Assembly (NCBI GenBank): GCA_947311845.1
Contig: CAMZMU010000059.1
Span: 54,521,461-54,585,460, forward strand
Direction: 5' to 3'
DNA: 64,000 nt
Origin: Poa pratensis
Lineage: Eukaryota > Streptophyta > Magnoliopsida > Poales > Poaceae
Below, piece after piece: positions 9,443-20,799 of the stretch (position 1 is its first letter; each line of letters begins with the position of its first letter). The notes under the pieces are model-generated. The model was not told the DNA's origin. It ran no database searches and worked only from the letters and a program-made list of their open reading frames with translations. The translations under genes and the position numbers were made by a program.

Positions 9443-12400
9443 TTAAAAGTATATATACATCTGCACCCGGCATCCCGGGGATTTAACAGTTCCACTTGTG
9501 ATAAGTTTAAACAGCTGCGGTGGAGGAGCTCGGGCAGTAGGAGCAGTGCGGCGCAGGAGCAGTCTCGGTCGCAGGATCGACCGTCGTGGTGGTTGCCGGG
9601 TTGCCGGAGATGTCGGATGCTGCTTCCGAAGATGTGTCGGCTGCTGTCGGCTTGGCAGTGTCGGCTGCTGCCACAGTGGCAGTATTGGGAGTGTCAGCCT
9701 CGATCTCCTCGTCAACTTCTTCTTCCTCGTCATCGTCCTCTTCCTCGTCCACGTCTTCTTCGTCGTCGGAGTAGATGGGACCAGGAATGAGACTTTGGGT
9801 TTGAGCATAGGTGGCCATGAAGGAGCTGCTTCCTTGCGGCTCTGGATCAATGTTGGATCCGACGTCCATTTTGAGTCGGAGCGCAGGGATTTCAGGCATT
9901 GAGGTCGATTGCCTCGTACCAAGAAAGCACAAAGGTCAGAGCTTGATCTGCACCGGCACGAGCTGAGGAAGATCTCCACTCTCGGAGCCTTGTCTCGGCG
10001 GCCAGCAGGCACTTGGCTAACTCGGCGATGGTAGCTGGAGTCTCGGACTCTGGCCATAGAACCCGGTAAACCCGGATACCAGCTTCAAGGAGCTCAGTAC
10101 CAATGCACCTCAGAGGAGATATGCGAGCATCCAGAGCCGTCAGATGATCTTCAATGTCCCATTCCTCCGAGATCGGCCAGATTCTGCCTTTTTTCTCGTG
10201 CCTTGCGGGTAACGTTTGCTGCAGCCTCCTTGGAATGGGAGAAATGTTCTGAAGAAAGAAAAGCTATCACCGAGTTAAGTCATATACCGGCATATATCTA
10301 ATGTCGGTAGAGCAAAGGAAATGAGAAGAAAGGATAAAGGAAACTTACTGTCCATCTCACTGTTGATCCGGGTGAGCTCGGCCAACCAGCAGTTGCATTT
10401 AGCCTTGAGGGCATCCAGTTCTTGTTGAGCCGAGGTGGCGCGGACCTCGGTTGGTCAAGGAGCTCCTTATGCTTCAAGCATCTTCTTCCCGCTGCTTCAG
10501 AGTTTTCTCCACCTCGGACTTCTGGTTCTGAACTAGTTCAAGCTCCTTCTGGAGCCGAGACACTTCATCTCGTTCCTTCTGGAGCGCAGCGTTGTGCGCA
10601 TCGTTCTGGTTCTTCAACCCTCCTGCAGTTGCTTGTAGGCGTTCTTGAGTTTCTTGTGCTCCAAGAGCAGCTTGTGGAACACCTTGGTCCGAGTGTTGGT
10701 GCATTCCTGAAAAAGGGAAAGTGCTAGTGTTATTTTAAAGATTTAGGCCGAGTAAACTCGACCAGAGTCTCGGGGACTGGATGTCGGAATTTTTGAAGAT
10801 TCGCGCTGAGTGATCTTTACTCGGTCGAGCATCAACCACTCGACCCGAATCTCGGGGACTGGGGATAATATATATCTATTGTCTAGTATAAAAAAAGAGC
10901 TAAGCCGAGGAAGGTTTACCTCGGCAATCTTGCTAGCTTTAAGGACCGCAACCTGCAGCATGTGCATGGACTGCGCAAGCTCGCTTGGGCCAGCTGGATG
11001 CCGGGACGCCGGGTTCTGGGAAGAAACCTCGCTGGTGTCGGCAGCATTCCAGTCCATGTTATAGTGCTCCAGCGAGCCCAGGCTGCCACCACTTTGAGTT
11101 CGCAGCTGGGAAACACCCAGCCAGGAGCTGTGACGACTCGGGAGACGGATGCAGATAGAGCTTGGGTCGGAGTCAGTGCCAGTTGGTACTCGGAGTGGCC
11201 GGCACTTTCCCGGTGGCCAGTTGTCGTGGCTGTGTCGGTTTTGGCGGTGGTGCTTGTTTCCGGGAGGCCGGTGCGGAAGATGTCGGGGGTAGCTGTGGAT
11301 GTTGCTGTTGTGGCTGCTGCTGTGGCTGCTGTTGCTATTGCTGATGTTGCTGCTGCTGTTGTGGCTGTGGCTGCTGCTGTTGTTGTTGCTGCTGATCCGG
11401 TGCTACCGGAGTTTCGGTCGCTCCATCGCGGAGTCCGTGATGTGGGCACCGAGATCAGCATCTCGGTCAAGGGCCGAGGTGTCGGTATTGAAGGCAACCG
11501 GGTCCATGACCTTAGTTTCAGCGGCGTCTTGGCCTCCTCCAGGAGCGGCATCAGAAGTTGGCGGCGGCATGTCGGCTCCAGTGTCGGTTGGCCGAGATAC
11601 CGCTAGCGGCGGAATAGGTGAGCACACAGAGGATGCACTTTGACTGACTTCAAGGGCGGCACTGCATCAAAGCAGGAAAAGGTGTTACCTCGGGGGAATA
11701 TTATCTCAGTTAAAAGAAGAAAGGAAAATGAGCATATATCGGCGAAGGATATCTTACCCTGCTGTAACTGGTGGCACCTTCTTGCTCCGTGGCTTGTGTC
11801 CCGATTTCTTCTGAAGCTTCTGTTTCTTCGCTGCAGGGTCTGGGGCTGTTGAGGTCCCGGTTTACGAGGTACCGGTCCCGGCACGTTTGCGAGACACACC
11901 TCGGGTGCCCGTGGTAGCAGGGCGTGTACTCGGAACAGGGCCGCCCGAGTCAGCTGGTGCCGAGGATAGAGGGTAAGCAAATGCGATGGGCGAACGTCAA
12001 GTGCCTCTAAAATTTCACAATCATCGTCATCGTCATCTGACCAATCTCTGATTGAGGCTCGGGCTTGAGGCTTACCCGAGGCAGGGGCGCCGGCAGGCGG
12101 AATCGGCATATGATCCTCATCATCCGGGTCTTCAACCTCGGTGACGGCCGGGGCAGGTAGATCTTTGCCCCATTTGGTGGAGGGATCCGCTCCATCTTCA
12201 GTCCTTTGCCGAGCAAACCTCTGCAAGCCAGAGGTAATAAAACCGGGTTATTCTAGGAGCCAAATATGGAGCCGACATAAGAGTTGTCTCGGCAGGAGAA
12301 AATATGTCGGTCTAAATTGCAAGTTACTTACTTGCTCCGGAAGCCAAGTTCTATCATGAGGTTTTATACCCCATTCCCATTCCTCTGTCATCCGCGTCCT

Positions 12401-13260
12401 GGCGATTGACTTGACGCGTCTCCGGACGTCGGCCTTGCTCAGCTCATGAGTGCTAACCCGAGTAGGGTCATATCGGCCACTCATGTGGCAGATCTTGTGA
12501 ACTCGGTTTTGGAGGGGGGAGACTCGGCGGCTAATAAAGGTTCTCAAGAGATCATCGCCTGTCAGCCCTTCCCCCTAGAGCTAGTTGACGATCTTGTGAA
12601 TCTGGTTGACCTCAAGATTTGTCTCCTTTGGGTTGAAGTGCCAATTAAATTGCTCCGTGGGGGCATCGATACTGAATGTCGGCAAGTTCAAGAGATCGAC
12701 ATTATCCGGGCTCTTCACATAGAAGAACGTGCGCTGCCACTTCCGGCATGACTCTAGGCCTTGAACCCGAGGAAAGACGGAGGCTTTCCGAGGTATAATT
12801 GTAGCGGCTCTGCACGGGGTCATCTCCTTGGGGAAATTCTTGTTCTCCGGATCTGGAACACTCTGTTTTCGGAGTTGGAAGTACTTGGCCCAAAGTTCAA
12901 CGGTGGGCCAGAGACCGAGATATCCCTCGGAGAAAGAAACGTATGCCGAGAGATTGGTGATGGCATTGGCTGGAAGGTGATGGGGTTGAAGATGGAACCG
13001 ATCCAAGAAAGCTCGGAAGAATGGGCTCGCCGGGAGGCCAAAGCCGCGCTCAAAGTGCGCGACGAAGACAACGCGCTCGCCGGATTCCAAATTTGGCTCA
13101 ACCTCTTTGCCAGGGGCCCGGCATATCACCTCTTTCGGGATACGCCGAGTCCGGATCAGCCAGTCAATCTCGTCCTGGAGACATCAGAGCCTTCCCATCC
13201 AGCGCGCTCCCCTTCCTCGACGGCGGTGTCGGCGGGATCCGCGGGGTTGCTAGAAGACAT
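9443..13260 (-). pseudogene. Antisense spliced gene of the Tat-like element (putative gypsy-type transposon domain)
   Basis: Reading leftward from an ATG at 13260, the first exon encodes a domain resembling Pfam PF04195 (putative gypsy type transposon), known as an antisense ORF between pol and the 3' LTR of Tat-lineage elements. Key stretches are FGLPASPFFRAFLD, ITNLSAYVSFSEGY and WQRTFFYVK (12640-13050). A clean intron runs 12331-12221 (GTAAG to TTGCAG). Downstream exons add an acidic stretch (DWSDDDDDDCEILE, about 12020), a CAG/CTG-rich tract at 11297-11392, a coiled coil (DEVSRLQKELELVQNQ, about 10520-10570) and a very acidic tail (about 9700-9770). A one-base frameshift near 13175 and two in-frame TAG codons at 12581-12583 and 12575-12577 indicate decay. 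The protein's function is unknown. Confidence 0.75.
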
Positions 13261-14255
13261 CGCGGTGGCGCGATGAGGAAATAAAGGCCACGAACCCGTG
13301 CCGGCGGTGGAAATCTGCAAAGAGGCAACGATTCACCGGCGGTGAGCATCTCACAATGCTTACATGGTGGAGGAAAAGAGGCAACAAAGGCAAACAAGAA
13401 TCTAAGGACAGGAGACTAAAAAGAAGATCTACGGAGAGGATCTAAGGAAGATCTATGGAAGAACTACGGAAGAACTGCGGAAGAAACTGAATCCCAGCCG
13501 TGGGAGATGCTATGGATGAGCAACTCACCGTAGGTGCGGCGGCGGCGCGAGGTGAGGAATGCGAGATGCGCCGGCGGAGAGCTTGTCTCGGCGGCGGCGC
13601 GAAGAACTACGGTCGGCGAGGGCTCGCGGGCTCCAGCGTCGTGCGGTGGCGGAGTGCTCTGCGCGGAGCGCTCTGCGCGGTGGCGGCGAGGAAGAAGAAG
13701 GAGAATGAGAGAAGGGGACAAAAGGGTTACCCCGCTCCCCTATTTAGCGAATTTACCGCGCACAATTCCCGTAACCACCGCGTGGATTAACTGCGCACGA
13801 TCTGCGCGGTTCGCGGTAAAAACGGCCGCACGTTCGGCCACATAGTGGGCCACGGAGTGGAAACCGCCCCGGGCGTGGTTAGTGGCGCGAGAATCGAGGA
13901 GCCGCGCTGCGGTCAAAGCACTCAAGTGCGCATGAGACGTGACCGCTCATGGGGCTCGCGTGACGTGGGCGGCGTGCGTGCAGAGGCATGTCTGTCCGCA
14001 CACCAGAACTGAGGCGATGCGCAACGTTTCGCTGCCACGTGACATCACAAGATCTTTGAAAAGATCGAAAGAATCTTTTTGTGTCGGAGAAACCGACATA
14101 AGGGCGTATGTCGGAAGCAGTTGGAGGTTTGGCTCCTGATGTTTGAGTTGGACCGACATGTATATGTCAGATAGCTAGTCGAGTTGGTTTGGTTTTGTAA
14201 ACCTGGTGTGGCCCTTCATCCGAGTCTGCAGGACCGCACCAGCTTCGGGGACTAA

Positions 14256-15288
14256 TGTCGGGGGCTACCCTGAGGTAGGGTCAAGGTGCGGCATAGTTTA
14301 TGTCCAAGAGTGGACCGAGGTACAGTGAAACCGAGATAAGCAGGCCCAGAAGGGGCCGTGATATAATGCTGGTGCAAACCGGCATATATTGACCGACACA
14401 CCCAGGCCCAGAAGGGGCCAGGGTATGATGTTGGTGCTGACCGACATATGAACCGACATATGAACCGACATATAAACCGACATATGTTGACCGGCATAAC
14501 CAGACCCAGAAGGGGCTGGGGTATGATGCTGATGCTAACCGACACATACTGACCGACATATGAATGTCGGTATCATCCTATCTTCTCTTATGCGCAGGGA
14601 GGATAATCAAGGAAGGGAAATCCGGCATATCCATGTCGGGTTAAAGAGAAGAGGCGTGTTGTGCCGGTTGGAAGTCAATGCAGAGGTCACATCCCGCCTG
14701 ACACGGGAGCGTGGCAGGCGTCATGGCACGGGTACGAGGTGACCGGTCACACCTACCGCTGACCACGGGCGTACCTGGGAACAGAGTGCGAGGCATGGGC
14801 AGGCCACGTCCTGTCCGTGGCAGAGGGCACAATCATGACCAAGTTGCTGATGCAGAGGAGCGTGGCTATAGCATAGCGTACGGCTCCACTCCGGTGACCC
14901 GGGGTACCAGTATATAAGGTGCCCCAGGCCCTCCTGCGTGAGGGACGACGAGCGAGACACTGAGCAACACTGAGAGAGACAGAGAGAGAGGTGCTTAGAG
15001 ATCTTTTCCCTCATTGCTTGATTCTTCTTCCTTGAGAGCTTCACCATAACTGAGAGCATACAGCTCGAGGAGCACCTTTGTATTCATGATATCCTGATAT
15101 ACTGAGACAGACAGGCAGGAGTAGGGGTTTTACCTCATCACGAGGGCCCTGAACCTGGGTAGATCGAGGTGTGCTTTGTGTCTTCCGTGTGCGCTCCTTA
15201 GCGTGCTATCCCTCCCCGGTTCCACCAGCGTCCATCGGCCCCAACTTAAGCCATCTTATGGCATCTGCCGTGATACCACCACGACACG
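14256..15288 (+). repeat. 3' LTR of the Tat-like element (complete)
   Basis: It starts TGTCGGGGGCTACCC after the tract CTTCGGGGACTAA (14243-14255, polypurine-tract position) and ends CCACGACA, giving inverted TGTCG/CGACA termini; length 1033 bp. Its first third carries repeated CCGACATATG units and three GGCCCAGAAGGGGC phrases. A TATATAA promoter motif is at 14911-14917. The five bases after the end (CGTTT) are the expected target duplication, whose partner lies outside the window. Confidence 0.92.
14435..14500. repeat. Short CCGACATATGAA tandem repeats in the LTR
   Basis: Four to five near-perfect 12-bp units (ACCGACATATGA and variants) lie in the U3-like part of the 3' LTR, with scattered copies from 14380 to 14565. 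Repeated short motifs upstream of a TATA box resemble LTR enhancer repeats; that role is inferred. Confidence 0.7.
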
Positions 15289-15410
15289 TTTTTCATGTGT
15301 GAACTACTACTCTGGATTTGCCGCTATGCAGAACGCATTTTCAAGTATGCTGAGTGTAGTATATCATGGAAAATCAGGAAGAAGAAAAAGGGAGCGAGTG
15401 TATACAGTAC

Positions 15411-16060
15411 CTTCTTCGGTTTCGATGATACCGACAGCTTGGACTTCTTTTTTGAAACCTTGGCAACCGGCTCCGCCATTGTGAATGGCCGCACTACCTG
15501 GTGTATAAGAACGATATAACAAGATATGAACAAATTAACCAGTTGGGCAAAAGCATTATCTCTTCAAATTGTTGAGGGCCTCTGATCCCATCCATCTATC
15601 GAAGTAAGAATATGAACATGACAACCCAACAGCGACCGAATCAACACGAATACGCAACACAGAGATGATTATTCGGAGCATCGACCTGCGACTAAGTTTT
15701 CTTGGGGATCACTTGCTGTTTCTGCCGCAAGGTCGCCATTCCAATGACGATCTCTATCTATCACGTACCAATTTAACATTCTACCTACGCTATTGATCTC
15801 AAGAAAATTATTCCCGCCAACTAGAACATAACGGGAATCATAAAAGCGAGATCGTCCGGGCGCTTTACCGGTGTACTTACCTGGTCTGGAACTCTGGGTC
15901 GCGAGGAAGAAGGAACAGCGGCGGCTAGAAGAAAACGGAAACGGAAGGGATTGTGGGACGAGGCGGAGCCGATCAATCGTGGATTCGTGGTGCCATGCGA
16001 TCGATCCGCTACATGCGACCAACAACGCATCGGTAGTTTGCTTCTTTTTTTTTTTAGGGG
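15411..16060 (-). CDS. 5' end of an unidentified basic-protein gene, cut off by a retrotransposon in its intron
   Basis: On the minus strand a probable non-coding first exon (about 16060-15881) ends in ACCAG followed by the donor GTAAGT. The intron runs to an acceptor TACACCAG, and a second exon starts at 15497. The ATG at 15479 opens 23 codons reading MAEPVAKVSKKKSKLSVSSK and then PKK, ending exactly at a donor GTACTG (15410). The Tat-like element begins 122 bp further into this second intron, so the remaining exons, if they exist, lie left of the window. The lysine- and serine-rich N-terminus suggests a nuclear or nucleolar protein but no family is assigned. The 5' UTR end is approximate. 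It diverges from the carboxypeptidase gene with about 460 bp between. Confidence 0.55.
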
Positions 16061-16520
16061 ATCATCGGTATGTCACCCCAGCGGCGCCCCAGCAAGCCCG
16101 TCGATCCATCGATCCACGCACACCGGTCGCCGCCGCCGTTGGCCGGGATTGTGCCCATCCTTCTCCGGTGGACCGTGGGCCGCACTACTCCGCCGTCTGC
16201 CTTAAACAAACTGCTGCTCTCGAGGAGCACGAAGCGAGTACTACAAGTTCTTAATCGTTGGACGTGTCAACTCTCATGTCTCCGTCCGCCGGAGTAAATT
16301 AAACTAGCCGTCGTCGTCCGACCGGAGTGCGTGCGAGCGTGCGTCGATTTGTCTCATTGCATTCCGCGTTTCAAAGCTCATCGACCCAGCGTGAAATTTC
16401 ACGCCCCATGCCAGAGACGACGATGCTACACTGACACTTCACCAACCAATATCCATGCGTCCGTAGTGCTCTGCTCCACAACACTGACCCGCACGCACAG
16501 CGGCGCAGCATCCTAGTCCG

Positions 16521-17897
16521 ATGGCTCCGCCGCGGCCGCTACTGCTCCTCCTCGCCGTCCTCCTCGCGACGACCACCATCTCGCTCGCAGCCTCAGTGGT
16601 GTTCCCGAAGGAGGCGCTGCCGACCAGCTCCGGCTACCTGCCCATCGACCATAAAACCAACGCGTCCCTCTACTACGCCTTCTACGAGGCCACGGACCCC
16701 GTCACGCCGCCGCCCGCCACGCCGCTCCTCCTCTGGCTGCAGGGCGGCCCGGGCTGCTCGGGCCTCATGGGGAACCTCTTCGAGCTCGGCCCCTACCTCG
16801 TCAACGCCTCCCTCGGCCTCGCCCGCAACCCCTTCGCCTGGAACCGCCGCTTCGGGCTCGTCTTCATCGACAGCCCGCTCGGCACCGGCTTCAGCGCCGC
16901 GCCCTCCCCGGCCCTCATCCCCACCAACCAGTCCGTCGTCGCCGCCCACATCCACGCCGCGCTCCAGTCCTTCCTCGACGCCAGCCCGTCCTTCCGCGCG
17001 CGCCCCTTCTTCCTCTCCGGCGAGAGCTACGCCGGCAAGTACGTGCCCGCGGCAGGCGCGCGGATTTTGGAAGTGAACCCGACGCTGCCGGCAGGAAGAA
17101 GGATCAACCTCCGCGGCGTCGCCATCGGGAACGGGCTCACGCACCCGGTGGCGCAGGTGGCCACGCACGCCGACTCGGCCTACTTCACGGGCCTCATCAA
17201 CGCGAAACAGAAGCAGGAGCTGGAGGCGCTGCAGGCGGAGGCGGTGGCGCTGACCGAGGCGGCGCGGTGGCGGGAGGCGTCGGACGCGCGGGGCAGGGTG
17301 CTCTCCTGGCTGCAGAACGTCACGGGCCTCGCCACGCTCTACGACTACGCCAAGCAGCGGCCGTACGCGACGGACGCCGTCGGGAAGTTCGTCAACAGGG
17401 CGGAGGTCAAGGCGGCGCTGGGCGCGAGGCATGACGTGGTGTGGGAGGAGTGCAGCGACGCGGTGGGGGAGGCGATGCACGAGGACGTGATGAAGAGCGT
17501 CAAGCCGGAGGTGGAGGCGCTGCTCCGGCAGACGCGGGTGCTGCTGTACCAGGGCATCCGGGACCTCCGGGACGGCGTGGTGTCGCAGGAAGCGTGGATG
17601 AAATACCTCAGCTGGGGCGGCCTAAGCGCGTTCCAGGACGCCGACCGCGCCGTGTGGCGGATCTCCGGGGAAGGCGAGAATCAGCAGGAGCTCGCCGGGT
17701 ACGTGCAGCGGTCGGAGACGCTCACGCACGCGGTGGTGTACGGCGCCGGGCACCTTGTGCCGGCTGACAACGGGCGCGCCACGCAGGAGATGATCGAGGG
17801 CTGGGTGACGCAGACCGGGGTCTTCGGTCGCGGCAGCGGCGTGAGGTCGCGTGGCCTGATGCCCGCCGGGGCCGGGATCGACGCGGCAGCCAACTGA
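16521..17897 (+). CDS. Serine carboxypeptidase-like protein (SCPL50-like), intronless
   Basis: The 458-residue product is a peptidase family S10 member, a secreted or vacuolar enzyme removing C-terminal residues from peptides (some relatives are acyltransferases). A signal peptide covers about residues 1-23. The oxyanion loop GGPGCSG is at 75-81, the nucleophile lies in SGESYAGKY (Ser169) and the catalytic His in [11 protein letters not shown] (His411). The catalytic Asp should lie in [10 protein letters not shown], most likely Asp348 or Asp351; the usual SGDxD wording is absent, as in the SCPL50/51-type subgroup. Lack of introns also fits SCPL50. Length is normal for the family. The start is the first ATG, directly upstream of the signal peptide. 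Very high third-position GC is typical of grass genes. An antisense open frame is a codon-bias shadow. Confidence 0.93.
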   Translation: MAPPRPLLLLLAVLLATTTISLAASVVFPKEALPTSSGYLPIDHKTNASLYYAFYEATDPVTPPPATPLLLWLQGGPGCSGLMGNLFELGPYLVNASLGLARNPFAWNRRFGLVFIDSPLGTGFSAAPSPALIPTNQSVVAAHIHAALQSFLDASPSFRARPFFLSGESYAGKYVPAAGARILEVNPTLPAGRRINLRGVAIGNGLTHPVAQVATHADSAYFTGLINAKQKQELEALQAEAVALTEAARWREASDARGRVLSWLQNVTGLATLYDYAKQRPYATDAVGKFVNRAEVKAALGARHDVVWEECSDAVGEAMHEDVMKSVKPEVEALLRQTRVLLYQGIRDLRDGVVSQEAWMKYLSWGGLSAFQDADRAVWRISGEGENQQELAGYVQRSETLTHAVVYGAGHLVPADNGRATQEMIEGWVTQTGVFGRGSGVRSRGLMPAGAGIDAAAN

Positions 17898-18754
17898 CGC
17901 GGCGTCCTGAAGAGGAACTCTGTAGTCCATCAGTTAACAGAGTTGATTTCTTCACTTAGAAGTGTGCCAGAGGAAAGACTTCCAAATTGGTAGGAATAAG
18001 AACACATCCATAATTTGAATGGAGATAAATTTGTTCAAATAGTCAATTTTTGAAACGAGGTTTCGACATAAGCACTAGGACAGTCATAAGAGCTGCAGTT
18101 TATGTTCGACAGCTAGCTGCAGTCGTATACTTACAATAATCACACCGAGAGTTGCAGGTCAGGTTCAGTTTTCATTTCAATCCATAGTAGGCACGGTTAG
18201 AGCAACTCTAGCTGATACGAAATAAACTGAGAATCTGCAAAACGAGTTTCCAGTGCCCCTGAAAACCATTTTATAGTATCACGAAGGTCCGTGCGGAACA
18301 GATCATGTAAAACCATAATGTAAAACATTTTTCGCCGCCGGGCGAAGACACAAAGCGCTCCGGTTCGCATCGCCCCCCCCCCCCCCCCCCATCCCCTCCT
18401 TCCCCGGCTCGAACCCTCGCGTAGCCCTCCTAGCGCTAGCTTCCCCGCCTCGTCCCGCTTCCTGCCGTGGAGGTGCTCCTCGTGGATTGACACCGAAATC
18501 GAGTATCCTCCTCGTGGAATCGACATCAGGAGTCGTGGGCGCCGACGGGAGCGTTGACTCGTTTCCCATTCACGCAAAAAATCGACTCCAAAAGCTGGTT
18601 GTATAGTGCATGGAGGTGATAATATCGAGGGACTTGGAAAACGTTCTTTGTTTTATGCCATTTTTACGGGATCTATTTGGTGCCTCTTATAGCGTGAAGC
18701 TGTGAACATCGATACAGACTTACAAAGCGCACAATCTCATTGCCCAGGAATGTG
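17898..18754. other. Intergenic region with a poly-C run
   Basis: This is the 3' flank of the carboxypeptidase gene. It contains a pure run of 18 C at 18373-18390, followed by a GC-rich stretch to about 18480. No gene, LTR or inverted-repeat element was recognised. Confidence 0.6.
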
Positions 18755-19440
18755 AATGAGATTTCGAGTTTGAGGTAGAATATAAGGCACTCGCAAATGC
18801 CACAATTAAATTATTTGATCGAAGTATTGATGAAAAACCTCGGACTTTCTCTCAAGAAACGACCATGTCTATGGTGTGACAATTTTGGTGCTACATACTT
18901 GTCAGTAAATCATATTTTTCATGAATGGACAAAGCACATTGAAAATGACTATCACTTCGTTCGAGAGAGGGTTACAATTAAATTGTTAGATAACAAGATC
19001 ATTTCCACTAAATGTCAGGTAGCTGATGGTTTTACCGAAACTTTTACTTGTCAGCGATTTTGATGAGCTTAAGTATAGTCTCAACCTTTCTGAAAGTTTC
19101 GGTTAAGAAGATTGTTAAACTTGTAATACCAATACTTCTCCATTACGTATTAGTTATGGTATTCTACACCATTTGGATAAGTATAAACACATTCGGGAGC
19201 GTTCTGGTATTCCATTTCCATATAGCACGTACCCGAGCATTGGAACGGAGGCCATCGGTTTCTCATCAATTGACTTATTTATATTTCAACACCCCTCTCT
19301 CACGTTTAGGTTATTTTATTTGGAACGAGGACGTCGGTTTCTCGTCAATTGACATATAGAATTAATGCACAATATAATTATATTTCAACATCCATCTCAC
19401 ATTTAGGCTATTTTATATCTTAGCTTTAGGTATAGTCCAT
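18755..19440 (+). pseudogene. Copia retrotransposon fragment: RNase H end and part of the 3' LTR
   Basis: From about 18770 the translation, in changing frames, matches the C-terminal RNase H domain of Copia polyproteins: EYKALANAT, then LWCDNFGATYLSVN, TKHIENDYHFVRERV, and a DGFTE motif near 19030. The frame is broken several times. The coding end is followed at 19113 by TGTTAAACTTGTAAT, a plausible LTR start. The LTR-like part contains two similar stretches with ATCGGTTTCTC and CAATTGACATA (19250-19360). No 5' end is present, so this is a truncated relic. Confidence 0.75.
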
Positions 19441-20062
19441 TAGTCCCTTTTTTTAATATTGTGTGACCAAGGCTTGGAATTCGGAACCTATTGTTGAAGC
19501 ACCAGCCAACCATATCAAAATTCTGAAATGATAATAAGGGCTGGACAATATATTCATAATTTAACAGGACAAAGAATTGGCCTGATAGAGTCGATTGGTA
19601 ATAATGCTCTTGCCCGGGACAGCTAGAGAGGTATTGCATTCTCTATTGCAAACTTTATTCAAAGTCAGATCGATGCAAAGGATCTCTAATCTATCCATTG
19701 ATCGATAACAACGATCGAGACATGCACTAGCAATAAATTATTGTGCTTGGTCGGAGCTGCAAGAGAAACACTAGTACCAGTACAGTTAGTTCTTGACGTT
19801 TAATAGAAGAGCTAGAGATGCAAGATCTATAATTTATTTCGAAGCAGCAAATGAACAAGACACTGCACGCTTGCGCACCATCGATCTATCCATGACAACC
19901 GGAAATGCCGTTCTCCAACCTATATGGCGCGCAACGCCATATAGCCACGATATACAGACACTGAGGATCAAAGCTACTCCAGTAACAGCAGTTCAACTCT
20001 TCACCTGCCTCCAAGCAAGCCGTGCGCCGTGGTAGCCCCGACGACCCGCCGGCCGCATGAAA
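19441..20062. other. Intergenic region, nothing recognised
   Basis: A/T-rich unique sequence lies between the Copia relic and the GST. No conserved ORF, TIR pair or RNA gene was seen; it includes the GST 3' flank. Confidence 0.5.
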
Positions 20063-20799
20063 TTAGCTAGTTACCGGTGGCGGCGCCGCGGCGTTCCACT
20101 TGGGATAGAGCACCGTGGTGATGTACTCCTCCACCTTGTCAATGCCAGGCAGCAGCGCCCCGACGGGGTCGGCGGCCCTGAACCGCTCCGCCCACGAGGC
20201 CAGCTTCGGCGTCCTCGCCGCGTCGAGGAGCGGTGGCGCGACTCCGGCGAGGCGGCCGAACCCTTCGATCCAGGGCAGGTAGCACCCGAGCGTGATGTCG
20301 ACGAGCCCGACGGCGGCGCCGCCAAAGAACAGCGCCCCTTCCCCCTCGGCGCTGACAAGAGCTCCCTCCACGAGCCCCAGCGCGCGCAGGGTGGCCTCCA
20401 CCATCTCCTCCCTCTCGTCCGGTGCCGTCCGATTCAGCATGCCGACGCACGACGGGAAGAGCGTGCCGTCGACGAAGGCGGCCCAGAAGCGAGCGACGGC
20501 GCGGGCGTGGGGATCGGCGGGTAGGATGGAGGCGCGGTCTTTGCCTGCGGGGAAGGCGTCGTCGAGGTACTCGACGATGACGAGCGACTCGCAGACGGGG
20601 TGGCCGGCGTGGACGAGGACGGGCACCGTGCCGTGCACGGGGTTGTAGGCCGCGAGGAGATCGCTCCTGCGCTGGCCGTGCTCGAGGGGAGGTGCTCGTG
20701 GCTGAGGCCCTTGATCGCGAGTGCCATCTGGACGCGGATCACGTACGTGCTCACCCCGGACGCCGCGCCCAGCAGCTTGAGCTCCTCAGCGTCGGCCAT
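20063..20799 (-). pseudogene. Tau-class glutathione S-transferase, frameshifted and intronless
   Basis: Tau GSTs are plant cytosolic enzymes that conjugate glutathione to electrophiles such as herbicides. The ATG at 20799 opens an N-terminal thioredoxin-like domain (EELKLLGA, then STYVIRVQMALAIKGLSHEH). The rest, from NPVHGTVPVLVHAGHPVCES through the helical C-terminal domain (ARFWAAFVDGTLFP, LGCYLPWIEGFGRLAG), is in another frame and ends at 20063. The switch falls near 20683-20693 and equals a one-base loss. Only about 190 residues are continuous, versus about 225-235 for the family. No intron separates the two parts of the C-terminal domain, whereas most tau GST genes have one, suggesting a retrocopy or intron loss. 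An assembly error at the frameshift cannot be excluded. Confidence 0.85.

Larger units (their letters stand above)
2401..15288 (+). mobile_element. Tat-like Gypsy LTR retrotransposon, degraded and lacking RNase H
   Basis: Two LTR copies (2401-3141, 5'-truncated; 14256-15288, complete) flank gag, protease, reverse transcriptase and integrase remnants in that order, followed by a large antisense gene before the 3' LTR. Integrase after reverse transcriptase marks Gypsy; the antisense ORF downstream of pol and the gag style point to the Tat lineage (RIRE2/Grande/Cinful type). The complete LTR has termini TGTCG and CGACA. About 23 substitutions and one 8-bp indel separate the LTRs over about 741 aligned bases, near 3 percent. 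Frameshifts in gag and integrase and loss of RNase H make it non-autonomous. Gene-free parts (3142-3384, 8900-9442, 13261-14255) hold only leader and spacer sequence with CTCGGGGACT phrases. Confidence 0.9.

Noticed and set aside
9498..9902. Plus-strand Ser-rich frame
   Set aside because: It is the complement of the acidic tail of the antisense gene; poly-Ser arises from reverse-complemented Glu/Asp codons.
11162..11643. Plus-strand Cys/Leu-rich frames
   Set aside because: They read through the CTG/TTG-rich tract of the antisense gene and are low-complexity artefacts.
16593..17480. 295-codon open frame antisense to the carboxypeptidase gene
   Set aside because: It mirrors the high third-position GC of the real gene, has Arg/Glu/Gly-rich low-complexity translation and no domain.
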